Shown here: positions 27,342 to 40,825 of the stretch, one piece after another
How the letters are laid out: every line of letters begins with the position of its first letter
Numbering within the stretch: position 1 is the stretch's first letter
From: Chamaecrista fasciculata
Taxonomy: Eukaryota; Streptophyta; Magnoliopsida; Fabales; Fabaceae
Direction: 5' to 3'
Assembly (NCBI GenBank): GCA_003254925.1
Contig: QANZ01022661.1
Span: 81,704 to 145,703, forward strand
DNA length: 64,000 nt
Program-made: the position numbers and the translations under genes
The notes under the pieces: generated by a model
Seen by the model: only the letters and a program-made list of their open reading frames with translations
What the model was told of the DNA's origin: nothing
The model's database searches: none

Positions 27342-30300
27342 TTAGCTTCGACTTTGGCTTTCCGCATTTGAAGATAAGCCTCTTGTTGGTAGTCTCTGCT
27401 GCGTTTAAGGAACAAAATGCATTAATTCTGACAAGACAGAGAGCCAATAAACATCTATACTTAAAGAGTGATTTAAACTCTGACCTTTGATTTTCTGGTC
27501 TTAGTAGAGACCCTTGACTTTTCCAACTGGGGTTGATAAGAAAATTTGTCAAAGGAATTCGGGACAACAAATTCATCCATGCCAGAGTTAACTAGCGACA
27601 AATCCTATAGCCATGGTGCACATGTTATCATATATGAAAAACAACTTAAACAAGAGGAATGTTAGCTGACCCCTCCTCTTAGCAGACAGGACTTATTTAT
27701 CTATAGAAAATTCTTATATGCGTTGAATTTTTGGTAAAATTACAAAATACTCTTAGATTTCAGTGCTATTTCAGTTAGGCAATTCAAGATCAATGCTAAA
27801 TATACAAACAGAATCTCGTCTAGTTAGAAAGTTCGTTGTTTTGTTTCTTCTGTTCCTGTCATTCCTAACCTCTACAGTTTCAGAGAATTTCCTAGCTGGT
27901 AAAAAATGCTAAGAATTAAAAAATATGGAAGTCAGTAAAAAGACATAATTTCTTACCACTTTATTTGAAGCTTCGTTCCTAGACTCCTCAGGGTCCTTAA
28001 CTTCCACAAAATCAAAGTAAAATAATACCTGTTGAAGAAATGTAAGGTCAGTAATGGAAAAAATTGCCAGGGGTGTCAGCTAGTCAGCTACAATGGCAAA
28101 GAAGAAACAAATATAAAGTGAGCTTAAGATCTAAACACAGAGCAATAAGGATGCTTATTAATGCATAAACATGCCTTGTCAAGTAATTGACTGTTTGATG
28201 AGTTAGTTGCCAAGATCTGAACTCCAAGTAAATTGTCAGGGTTACTGCAGAAGGGGCAGACAATACTCCGGAAGACACACCCATCCTCTTCGCACCAAAT
28301 ACCCTGCTCTGGAGAGCTTCCGTTAATACTATTGTAGACACGTTGATCAATATATGAAGTACTGGTGATAACAACCGGTACACTTGAAGTATCATTGGCA
28401 TAAGCTTTTAGTCTCTGTTGTAAAAGAGATCTTAGGTGAACTTTCAATGATGAAGTCAAAGAGCATGCAATATACAGTGGGTTCTCGGGTCGACCCAAAG
28501 GGTTTTTGCAGAGTGAGCAAGCTATTTGTAACTTCTTCTCGATGAGAGGAACAGTTAATAAGCATGAACTGTCAAGATTGCTTGTATGTAACTGAGGTAA
28601 AGTTGACTTCGATTTTTTGTGAGAACCAAGTTCATTTCCATTAGTTGCCTCTTTGGCATTCACTAAACTTAGGGTCTGCCTTGTAGGAATGCTGGCACTG
28701 GGTGCAATACAATTTTCTTCATCAATTAGGCTTATAACGGGTGTGCCCATGGACTTTCTCCTTTTCTGCGTGTGAGAATTAACACTCTTATTCAAGAATG
28801 ATTCTATTTCCAGGATACGACAGTTGTTGGCAGTTATATTCTTTTCAGGGGTAACTAATGCTGAAGACTGAGCAGTTGAAGACGCTTTACTTCCAGTAGT
28901 TAAGAAAACTGGAACGTTTGATAATTGATCACATAATTCAGAGGAGGCTTCAATAATGGTGGAACTAGTGTAGTCATCCTTGGAACAGTAACCAGGGCTA
29001 GTAGAGTCACTGCTGCCATCTACACAAGGGGTTTCCTTGACAAGGGAAGTTTCTTCATGTGTAACTGGCACAACCCCGGTAAAGCTGCAAATAAAAAGAA
29101 AAAAAAAAGGCACATCTCTTAACTAGAATTGATATTGTGAATGTTAGGACAGCTATAATGGTTACTACTTCATTGAGGTTCAGATAGTTGATACATTTGT
29201 AAAGTGAAATTAGGCTACATTGGTAAATTAGATGATATGGCCAAAGCCAGAAGCACCCAAAAGAAGAAAAAAAAAAAAAGATTCTCAAACCCGACACATT
29301 TATTTTTTAGCTAGCAATATTTGACTAACAACTGATAATATATGGAATGATGGCGATATGAGCCACAGTTACCTTGGCTCTGGCTGATTGCAGACTTCTA
29401 GGTCAATATACTCTTTATAATTGTATGGTTCAGTATTCTTTTGCATTGATGGCTGACTCTCAACATGATCTGGAGATCTCAGTTTGGGGAAAGAGCCATC
29501 ATTTTTGATCATTGCTATTTCTTTCTCACCACTATTGTCAGACTTGATCAGCTTCTGATTTGGCTTTCTTTTAAAACCATTATTTTGATCCTTGGTTTCG
29601 ACACCATCCTGAATTGAGCCCGAATTTTGAGTGACATTCGTGCCAAACTGCTCCTGCAGTACCACATATTAACTAAAAGGTCCTTTTTCACTTTTTTTTT
29701 TTGGTTTCGGGGGCAGGGGGAGGGGTTGTTGGCAGCAGCAAGTTGGGGTGAGAATATGACAAGTACCTTGGCACCTTCAAAGAATGATTTCAGCCCCTCC
29801 AAAGACAAGTCAAAGCTCTCATATACCCTCAAGTTTTTTCTTAGCCACTTAGAAATGAATGCTCTATTTCGTTGTTCTCGAAAACGTTCATCTAATTCCA
29901 CAAAAATAGAAGAATCAATGAGAGATCTAAGCAGGGTGAGTGTAGTAATAATGCTAAAGTCAATAACAGGTCCATTAACTGATCCATTTGAAAATTTCAA
30001 TACTGTCATGGTTACTGCCTGCCTCAAACTATATGTTCCAAAGAATTTTTTGTCAACGATTTTTTTCTTTTTAATAAAAGATCGTTTCCATGAAACTTCA
30101 AATTATACTTAAAGAAATCAGTTCCTGCTCAAGCTAATGGAAAGATCAAGAAGTTTCAAATCGTTGTCCAAGAATGTCACATTAACTGCACTTTCTCCAC
30201 CTGATGTATACTCTATTAGAGCAACCTTTGGTGTTTTATTGCATTTTCAAAAAACCAAGTGAACTCCACCATTTCTGAAGATAAAAAGCAAAGAGAGAGA

Positions 30301-33300
30301 GAAAGAGAATATCCAAAATCTGCTTCTAAATTATGGACCCAATAATACAGGAAAACCAACATAGGCAGTGGAAGAGACGGCAGAAATTATCAAAATCATT
30401 ACCCAATAGGATGACCGCTCCATAATCAAGCCTGTGCCTTATAGAACGACCTACAGAAAGTAGAAGACAATCAGTACACATCTATAAGAAGCAAAATAGC
30501 ATAATAGGGGAGATGTTTTTGACATAAAAGTATTGGAGAAAGTTATAAACTTCAGTTAGAATATGAAAAAAAAAATTAAGGATTTACCTGCTGCTTGATT
30601 CAAGGCTCGAAATGCTTGGTTGCAGTACCACTCATTTCCACTCAAAAGATTTTTGGATGATTTATATGTGTCATTATACTTCTTCTTTAGTGCAACTTTA
30701 ATATCATTTCTAGTGACAAGTCAAAACAAATCAGGCAATGTGAAAAATATATTCGCATGATAGGATCTCTCATTAGCAAAACTTTTTAAGTCACAAGGGA
30801 AAAAGTCTTACATATTGGGGAATGGAATGCCAACAATAATCTAAGATGGTCAAGGATATACAATGTACAACAAAAATTCATATAAATTAATTTTAGCATT
30901 TCTAATGTCTGAAACCAAACCCATTGACACAACCAAGGTAAAGGCAGCAATTTAACATCCTGTTCTTGGCCACAAAAATAAATCCTTTCTTTCGCGTGAG
31001 AATGGAAATCTTTCGGTTCTCGCAAGATGTACCACAGCCATTAAGGACAGGTAGATCCCTTCCCCAAAACAAATAACACACACATACTTCATGAGTAGAA
31101 TTAAGGATACAACAACTCTAGCGTTATCATCAGAAAAATCAATTCCTTCAGAAACCTGCAAACATTAAAATGATGAAAGAACAAATGAGGCACTGTTTTC
31201 TCCAGGGAAGTTAAACTTTTAAGCCCATCGTTTGAATTAAACTACTAAAGCATAAGAGATGACCAAATATCATAATTTATATTTTGAATGAGAAAAGCAG
31301 AATCTGAAACATGAGATAAGTACAATTGCTATGCACCTTTCCTCGACAAACACCAAGGAGGGCAGCTCCTCCTTTCTTAGAATGTTTTGGGGTATCAACT
31401 GCGTGGACGCTATTAAATCCAATCTTTTTAATCCTTCTTTTCCTGCCCAAAGTAGGTCTATTGCCAAGACGAATTGTGTCAAAATACCCTTTTAGAACAA
31501 GTTCAAAGTCATCTTGGCTTCCTCCTCTTGGTTCTGCATGCCAGCACAAGATGTAGATTCCAAATGACCAAGAGACAAGATCAATTTCGAATACCAAAGT
31601 AAAGTTAGCTCAAGTTTAGCTTTGTGCAAAAGGGATGAAGAAAAGAAGAAGTCATTAAATTAAGAACTCATCTTTTTTATTCATTCACTAAATTGAGAAT
31701 TTAGAATGGTAAAAGAGTAGCTCACCAACAAAAAGCAATTTTTCAGCATTAAGTTGCGACCATTGACCTGTTTCGGACCAACGGGTGCATAATTTCTCCA
31801 TCAATTTATAACTTGGAAAGAAAACAAGACAACCACCTGGAACAAGCTTGAAAATTTCCTCTAAAGATCTTCCAACTGCATCCTACACAAACATACAATA
31901 ACAATTCGTTCATATAGTCGAAGAAAAACTCATAAAACAGAAAAATGTGTAGTGGTTACCTGGAATGCATATCCATCTGCGGTTTTATAACTTGCATTCA
32001 AAGGATAATTACCTGGACCAGTACAGACTACAGCAGGCCACACCTGTAATTAAGAGGTCAACATTATTGAAACAGGACTTACGGGAGTAAAAGGACTTAT
32101 TTAAACACACTATTGAAAAGTGAGATAAAACCTGTGAATCAACATCAATTACATGTGGAGCTTCCAGACTAGTTTCAAACTGAGCTCCTAGCTCAGATGA
32201 AAAGGAACTCATTGGAGACAGTGTCCTGAGGAACCAAAAACTAATGGATAAGAGAAAATATTTAGAGGAAGTAATGTAAACAGAGATTCTGGGTAAAATT
32301 GATCCTGCTTTCACTTAATATCTGGTCTCACTTTCGGGATTATGTACATCTATATATATATATATGACAATGTTATTGAATATGTAATCCGATTGAAATG
32401 CATTCATTTAAAATATCACAACAGTAAACAGGTCATTTTTTTGGCCACAAGAATAAACTAAGCTCTCCTGCTCAGGACTGAAAAATACAAAAGAATTATA
32501 CCCTGAATTGGCATAAATTTGGCCCGGGGAGCTTACCCAGAAGTCAGAATAACTGACAAAGAAAGATTGGCTATGTCACTAAACACAACTGCCGGATTCA
32601 AGCACCACAAACTTAAAGTGTGGGTCCAATTCCCAAAAGCCCCTGAAGTAGCAGTAATGGACCATAGTTATAAGGCAGCTAGCATCATCTATTACAAAGC
32701 AAGTAATCAATTTATCCTTTCATTTAATTGCTTGATCAAGAACAAGGGTACTCATTTGTCATCACAAATTTGCTCATGAAACCCCAAAAAAAAAACTTCA
32801 AGAGCATTTGCCATTCAATGGCATAAGGAATAACACCATTACCATTCAGGGTTCTTCTTGTTCTTATTTATTGCTTGCAAGTTGAAACTACTTACCAGCA
32901 TCCTTCTTAACAACTCGCTGCAGAGCAAGCTGGTAATCCAGCATGTGAGATCCATTTCTTGAAAAGAAATAAGATAATGCTGAGAATAAACCTGAAACAA
33001 GATTACTGAACATTATTGATAATTCATTGTTTATAAATAAATACAGCATCATAATTCATAAACAACTGTAATCCCACACCTTCCAATGTTATCACTGACA
33101 TGCCACTTAAATGTGGATCTTCCGACTCCAGATCTGTAGCATTTCTGATTGCCTTGAACAAAAGAATAACTTGATAAGCAGCAGACAAACACAAGAATAA
33201 TCCCAAACGCCATAAAAAAATGATACCTTGGTAGCGCATCCTAGCAAGATAGGGAAGCACTGTAGTGAAATATTTGCTTCTTGGAGCTCTCTTAAGGCCT

Positions 33301-36300
33301 TTTCCCCCGTCCAACTATACATACAAATGGTCTGTCTACATTACTAAAGCTCAGATACAATCTGCAATACACACACACACACATACATACCTACGTACGA
33401 CAATTTGCTTAAGGATATCCAAATAAAAATTTTCAAAATGCCAATTCAGTTGAGATACAGAAAGTTAAATTAAATCAAGAAGAGTATAAACAGCTTTAAG
33501 CAGTCCATCACTTCTCCACAGTGACTCCCAAAAGGAAAAGCATACAATCAAATTGCCACGTCAGTTAAAACAAAAGATCAATTAGAGAAATATGTATGAA
33601 CTTGCGCATAATTTCATGATAAATTCTGCAATATTCAAGTAATTAAAATTGTTTTGACACCTCCACTAAGTAAAATGGCTTCAAAAGAATGATAAACAAA
33701 CATTTGATAACATGCAACAATAGTCTCTTGTGCAGTGTATATCAGCATAATTATTCGATTGTATATGAGTATTCATTCTTTTTGTAATGCTCTCTAGTCT
33801 CTACTGAGCATGTCTTTGTCATATTTGCAAAACACCAGCTGCTGTAATATGTGGGAATTGAGAATTATGAAGAGTCTCATGGTACATAATGAATAATAAC
33901 AATGGATATAGGTACTATAGGAAAAAAAATTCTAAACTTACCAAGTCACATAGTGCTGAAAATCACGCTTTTCTAGGTTGTTTTTCCTCTGTTCTATCCA
34001 ACTTGTAAGACCCTACAAAAGTGCATCTCTTAAAGATGTATAATCATTAAGGCATACATATAAGTCAAAAGTTTCAAGTTCAAAGTTCAAATTAAATTAC
34101 CTGTGTCATTTCATACAAAGGTTGGTATATCATAGGATCTTCGGGACAAAGTTGCTGGAGCTCCATTTTTAATTCTTTTAAAAGGTATGAACAATCAATC
34201 ATTTTGCATTATTATTGCCAAGAATCAGAACAAAAGGTACAAAGTTCAGAACATACTATCCAAAACATCCTCTCCAATATCGACACTACCAGCATCACGA
34301 GTGATGTCCTCTATATTGCTGAAAACAAGTGAGGCTAGTTATTAAAGAGAGAAATCAAGAGAATCAACAACTACAGCCTTAATTTAGAAAACAACGAAAC
34401 AAGTCAATTATTCAGATTAGCAGGATGCCTTCCAGGTCTAGATCAGCTTACATGAACCAGACGCTAGATTCCTAATAATTCCCCATTTATTTGGAAATTG
34501 TTAGAGATATAATAAATCTACTCAGGAACCTTCACTTAAAATGTTTAACCTTTTGAGTTGAAATAGTCCTTGATATGGTATCAAAGTTCTAAACCGTAAT
34601 AACCAAGAGGTCAAGACTTCGACAATTGCCGCAACCTGTTGCTCTAATTAAAATTAAGTTTCAGCAGGATAAGATGTACCTAAGCTTCGTCCACACTAGA
34701 AGCCTGAGGGATTTTAGTTTGATGGAGCATTTAGATATTATAACAAACTTCATCCAAAAGTTGAAGATTTCTGAGTTGAAATGATCCTTGACAAAAAGTA
34801 AGGATAAGAAAATGAACAACTTACTGGGCTTCATCAAGAATCACAATGGCTCCTTTAATATCCACATCCATTGCTCCCCGAATGACGGGATTGATAATAT
34901 AGCTATATGGACAAAAAACCAACTGTGCATCATCTGACATATTTCGAGCTGCATAATAAGAGCAACCTGAAAGAATAAAATAATTGTGACATAATTGATA
35001 AAATATCAAAAACTTGTTTATATAAGAAAAAAGGCCAAAACCTGAAAACATACCTTTCACAGCATGTCCGACTTTTACAAGATCTTCTATATCATGCACC
35101 TCATTACATCCTCCTCTTTGAAGGGATGGATGACCTTTGACTTTATGTGCACTTCTGTTTCATTATAATTTTCTGGTTTCTGTTACTTTCATGAAGAATG
35201 AGATCAAATATATTAATAATAGGAAGCAAGTGTAGGTAAGCAAATACTCACTTGAATTCTGAACATCCTGTTGCCTGATCTTTCAAAAGTAGTTTACTGA
35301 AAACATTTAATAAAATGTATCAATATGAAGATCAACAAGTCAACAACAAACTCTCAAGAAGACGTTATTGAGGTAGAAAGCAACCATTCTTCATCAATAT
35401 TCTCTTTAGATAGTATATGTTCATTGGTGCAGTAATGCTTCCTTGATGCCTGGAAAAGAAGGGGAAAAATAAATTGTCAAAGCCAAATCCATATGACTTT
35501 ACAACTTTGATACCTAAAAGAACGCATAGGCTCCTCATGTATTCAAAGATGAACAGTATGATTGCAATGTTTCATACAAATTGAGGATTGATGTTTAGTT
35601 TATTAATATTTCTTTTAAGATTTATGTAAAGAATATTTTCAAATGCAATTAGAGTATTATAAGTTAAGAAAATTGAATACACAGAATAGTTAAATTCTGC
35701 AAGATGCTTCTGAAGTGAATTGCCAACTAATTTTGTATTGATTTCACTAAAACTTCTTGAAAAGTGAAAAAAAAATGAATTTATTTAAGAACCACAAGTG
35801 ATAAGAAACCCTCGACCGTAGGCAGTTCAGATTAAGAGAACAGTGATAACAATGCAGTGGAATCAACCTACCAGCACAGCCATAGGCACCCTATAAGCAG
35901 TTTTGCGCAATTCACGAATTACTTGAGAAATTTGTGAGTGTGTCCTCCTTATGTAGACAAGAAAACAATAAAAATTTAGTTAAGTGGTGATTATGATGCT
36001 TGAATACAAAAGAAGCAGAAAGCCTGTTAAATATATATCAATTCCACTCCAAAGTTAAACTCTAGTGGCATCTAAGAATTCTTCCAACTTAAATTAGCAT
36101 ACTTTGCCATTGGCTAATTAATTTAGGAATAACTTGTCAGTAATTGTCTGGTTGATTTGTTGTATCCTTAAATTCTCCACTTTCTTTCAGTTATCTCCCT
36201 ATCTCTTTTAAGAAGATTTCTCATCCTTGTTTAATTTTTTCTTTTATATAAAAAGTACTATACGTCAACTGTGACTTCTAGTACGCATATGCATCATGCA

Positions 36301-37570
36301 TAAAAGAGCTGCATGTTTTCCTAAGCATTGACCAATTTAATATCTAAACTAGTTTTGCTAAGTATTTTATAGAACACGATAATCTAGATTTTTACAAAAT
36401 TGTTGCTAACGCATCTAATCCTTTTGTAAGAGATACATCCACCTATATCTCCCTGCATAAAAGGGTTGTTGCTAATGATTTGGAAGTATTTATAGCATGA
36501 AGTGCATAATACATTGTCTAAAACAACTACATATTCATAATTTTCTCAAATATTTATGCAAAATATTCAATTGGTAGTCCGATAGCATAAGAATTACGAG
36601 GCATAATATATAGTGGGTGCAGCCTTTTTCTTCTGCTTTTTGTTGTTAGCCTCCTCAGACTCTGGCGGCTCCATATTGTCTGATGCTGAAATCAAGTAAC
36701 ATTGCTTGAGGACAATATTTTACAAAACAAATAAAACATCAGATGTTATAGAAGAAAGCTAGTAAATCACACATACATGATACCATGATAATTAATCAAG
36801 TAATTTGATTTCAATGGGAATTACATACAAGGCTTGATATATTAACGTGGGGGAGGGTAACACTCAGATAGATATTGTAAATCCTCCTACGACTATACCA
36901 GTGCAAAAATGAGAGACAAGTCTCCTGATTAAATTAACATCAAGTGGAAATTCCATCATTAAAGTAAAAAAAAAAATCACAGCAGTATTTAACTTTGCTC
37001 TCTCGTTAACGTCTTCACGAAATTTTCTTCATTTCTTAATAAGTTAAGGGATCAAGGCACATTTTAACTGTCTGTAACGATGCCAATAAAAGGTGGATTC
37101 ATTAGCCTACCTTAGTGCATTCCCTCTGTCTTCTTGGAACCCTAGTGGGATTTCGGGAAAAAAATGCATTTTAATTCTTGAAAACAGTAAGCAAGAGATC
37201 ACTTACTTTGAGAAACCTCATCGGGAACAAATCCGCCGCCATAAGCAAGAGGGTCCGTCGTTTCCTCTGGAGCGGGCTTCAGATTAGAGGGATTCGTATT
37301 CTGTTTATTCAACTTATAGTTCTGCTGCCAAGCGAGAGACGAACATAGAAGGGAAAGGGATTTTCCAGTACCAGTTGGAGACTCGAGCAATGCGTGACAA
37401 TGGCCTTCTCTCTGAGCTCGATTAAGGGTGGAGATAACTCTACCCATGAATGCAAACTGAGAACCGTATGGCTGGTATGGAAATTCCACTTGGAGGCCTC
37501 CGATGTGGTATACATTTTTAGGGTTCTTAGCGCTCGCGGATTTTGCAGATACCATGCTTTGCGTAGACAT
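27342..37570 (-). CDS. FANCJ/BRIP1-like Fe-S DEAH DNA helicase, 28 exons
   Basis: RAD3/XPD-family superfamily 2 helicase; FANCJ homologs unwind 5'-3' at crosslinks and G-quadruplexes in the nucleus. Exons in transcript order begin 37570-37207, 36685-36598, 35947-35872, 35449-35385, 35296-35252, 35154-35054, 34966-34825, 34318-34257, 34174-34101, 34012-33942, 33314-33227, 33152-33080, 32991-32896, 32642-32537, 32225-32132, 32043-31960, 31882-31726, 31533-31337, 31155-31111, 30840-30812, 30709-30588, 30450-30403, 29891-29767, 29653-29373, 29084-28175, 28028-27957, 27604-27485, 27398-27342: 3792 nt, 1263 aa. Visible: Walker A SPTGTGKS (64-71), Fe-S cysteines 183, 198, 209 and 249, DEAH (292-295), TSGTLSPM, GKVSEGIDF and QAAGRSIRHR (motif VI). 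The C-terminal 450 aa are divergent and contain Cys pairs. Intron 25 appears to use a GC donor. The last exon's start is uncertain by a few codons. It resembles Arabidopsis At1g20720. Confidence 0.93.
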
Positions 37571-39234
37571 TCAGAAATCAGAACTACGAAGATTGCATGA
37601 GGTATCAGAGTCAATCATATATGCTTCATCCTTGGAATAGCAATTGATATTGATCCTTCTTACTCGCTGTGTTTCTGGCGGGAAACTGTGAATGTGAATT
37701 TGCAAAGGCGGCACTTTTGGCGTTTTCTAATTACGTTTGAGAAATTTACTTTTTAATCCCTCAATCTGTACTAGGTTAGCGAATCAATCCCTAAATATTT
37801 GAAATATATAACTCGGTATCTGAAATATTGCAGTTGTTAATGATTTATACCTAAATTAATTTCAAGATCTAAAAATATAAATGCAGTACAAATTTAAGAA
37901 CAAAACAAATAAAATTTATGGACCAAAATGTACAAAAAATAATTCAAATACAAAATTGTTACATAGGCCAAATCGTTGACATTGCAATATTTTGTGTATT
38001 AAATTGTGTATTTTTATTATCCAGTAACTAATTTATTGATTCGCTATAATTAAGTGCCAAATAATATACATTTTCTTCAATTATTCTGTACAAAAGTATT
38101 TTAAATATTCAAAGAAAATTAATTTTGTTTAACCTTCGACTATTTGATTTGGAGTTTTAAGCTTTAATTTGACCCCTTCTCTTTTATGTATTAGGTTTGT
38201 GTCCTTCCTTAGCTAAATAACAATTTAGCTCCGAACTCAATTTATCGTTTTTCTTTTCTTTCATATCCACAGTCTCAAAATATGAAAGAACAGCTCATTA
38301 CGAGTTTAATATATTATTTAATGACACTTTTAAAATGGGAAGGTTTACTACATACATTTTATATTAAAAAAATTAATGATCTTGATAAAAAAAAAGTATA
38401 GCGGACAGTTATAGGTCATATGATCAACCCATACACTTGTGTTATTTGATTTTTAACTGAATTTCGTTTGTAAATATTGTCTATACTCTATGATTATAAC
38501 AAAAAGTCTGATTCAATCTAATGTCACATGGCTTCTATATGTTATGGAGCCAACCAATGAAAACTTATCGTGTTGCAACATTATCTATCTAATGCCACGT
38601 GTCCCTGATTTGGATATGTGATATGTTTTTTAATGCATACAATTAACTTTTTTTCATGATTTATGCCATCATGCTTATTGCGGACGTAATTATTCATCAA
38701 AATCATGTTCAGTTATATATAAATTTAATTACAACAATATGTTCTTATTTTAGGAATATGTTAATAAATGTTAATAAATTCTAAATATTTGTACCTATTA
38801 GTACTAAGTATAACAGTTTGATATCAACATATTAATTATCATTTATGCAATAATGGACTCATGTGATTGATATTAATGTAAAAAGTTGACCACCTATTTT
38901 CATAAATGTGTTATTAAACAAAATTATGTCTAATGTGTATATATTCATTTTTATTGGTCCTTACTGCATTCATTTGTGCACTAATTTTGTAATATCAATT
39001 AATGATTGCTCATTGTTACACTATGAAGGATGGATGCAGTTACAATGACTTTACTACTTTTGATTTCTATTTTTTAAAGGTACATGTGTGCTCGTGAAAC
39101 CAAGAAGTTACTGGGCTCGAAAAATTCATTAACGGTGGAAGCATGTTTTGATATCCAATGACAGTGTGAAAGCACCCATTAACCAGCAGTTTTGACATAT
39201 CACGAGAATTAAATTTTGATGAAACAAGCATATA
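37571..39234. other. FANCJ upstream region; AT-rich, weak inverted repeats
   Basis: No exon recognised. 37740-38100 contains a weak mirrored pair (agcgaatcaat / attgattcgct) suggesting a decayed TIR element. The remainder is very AT-rich. Confidence 0.4.
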
Positions 39235-39756
39235 GGCTCCGTTTGGTATGAATAGGGTAAGTAAAGAAAAGGGTTTTAGAAGGAAAAGATTATGAGGGAA
39301 AGGAAAAATAGTTGAGGGAATGTAAGGTAGGTAAAGATTGAAAGTGTTTGGTATAAAAATGTAGAGGAGGAAAAGTAAAATAGATATGGAAAGAAAATGA
39401 CAAAATTGCCCTTCCCACAACCACTACAAAACTGCCGCCGTCGTACACGGTGGCCTGCGCCGCCGTACACGGTGGTCGGAGTTGCTGTCCACGGTTGCCG
39501 CCGCCACCGCCGGTCACCATCAGGGGAAAAAGATGGGATGGGAGTGAGAGGGGCAAATTAGGAATTATACCATATTTCCCTAGGTAGACTTGGATTACAT
39601 CTGAAATGTGAAGTAAAGAAAAATGACATATGTAATGTAAATGCCTTTACATTGTAATCTACTTTACATAGCTCAAATTGTCATACCAAACACCTGAAAG
39701 TATTAAAATCCGTGCCTTTACTTTACATACCCCCTTCTCCCCTACCAAACGGAGCC
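39235..39756. mobile_element. TIR element GGCTCCGTTTGGTA, PIF/Harbinger-like candidate
   Basis: Left end GGCTCCGTTTGGTATGAAT and right end ...CCCTACCAAACGGAGCC are inverted, flanked by ATA on both sides (a 3-bp duplication, as PIF/Harbinger makes, though their usual target is TWA). 522 bp with no transposase. The interior is notable for a GC-rich patch (39430-39520: gccgccgtcgtacacggtgg repeats) in otherwise AT-rich DNA. Confidence 0.65.
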
Positions 39757-40825
39757 ATAGTTGTCAACACAGTGCATGTATTAAACCAATTTCAGGTGAG
39801 TAAGGAATATAGTCAAGTATGAGTTAAAAAAATATAGTTAAGTATATTTTTATTAATTTGAAATTTGAATATATATATCTTTTTTCTGCAGAATAAAGTG
39901 TCTCAAAGTGGCAAAGAAAGGTTGTGGAAGATAAGCATGCATGGATTAGAAGGAGTGATGCTGTTAGAAGTCTATTATAGTGTAGAAGCTTCATTATATG
40001 TAGCTTATTTTGTAATGATAGGAGTATGTGAATTGTATAACAAATCTTAGATCTTAAAACAATCCAATGAGATTGCAACGACATCCTGTAAGAGAAACTA
40101 ATCACTATGTTGAGTTGTTGAGTAAAAGGAATTAATCACTCATTATAACAGTAATTGATGAAATTAAAATGCAATTGTTTTATACTGTTCCCTCAGCCTT
40201 TTCGGATTGATAGAAAGATCATGATGGGGTTTTAAAAGTTAAAACCCACTTCAGTGTGCATTGGTTACACTCTTGGAGCATGGTTAAAAGGAAAATAATA
40301 GTTTATCCAATATGGTATTGGCACCCATTACGGCTTATTTCTGACATTAACAGTCCCCGTGGTGTTTGCAACTGGTAAAATTAAACACAGTTCCACGGAA
40401 GATACTTTTCTTTAACACTTTGATCCCCTCCGCCCTATGGCGTCCACTACTTAAAATTCATGTCTACATGCCACAGCCTCACAGCTGGCGTTATACAATG
40501 GTGTACCTAGTTCCATCAGAAAACACCAGTTTTCTCCAATTTTAAACATCACGAAGGTCTTAGTATCACAGGCTGAAATGTAGAGCATCAAATTCAAAAT
40601 CATCAGAAAACACTGTCAAATATTGTGGCATTTTCCCTTTATTCTCTCATCTTCATAAATATATCTTACTTAAAATAGATCTAACGACTAGATACCCAAA
40701 TAAAAAACAAAATCTTTCTCCATATCCGTTCTAAATGTGTACAGTGAAGAAAAGAGTGAAATAGAGAACAGGTCTGGGAACTGAAGATTATATATACCTG
40801 AAAGAGTTAAAATACTATTTCATCT
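39757..40825. other. Spacer and 3' flank of the VMA22-like gene; nothing recognised
   Basis: A 61-codon open frame at 39865-40050 lies after an acceptor-like ctgcag, but it matches no family I know and has no upstream partner exon. The rest presumably includes the 3' untranslated region of the minus-strand gene. Confidence 0.4.

Noticed and set aside
32519-32779. 86-codon plus-strand frame inside the FANCJ-like gene
   Set aside because: It overlaps helicase exon 14 on the other strand and extends into an intron; no family resemblance.
39865-40050. 61-codon frame following an acceptor-like ctgcag
   Set aside because: No matching upstream exon and no known homology; not enough to call a gene.
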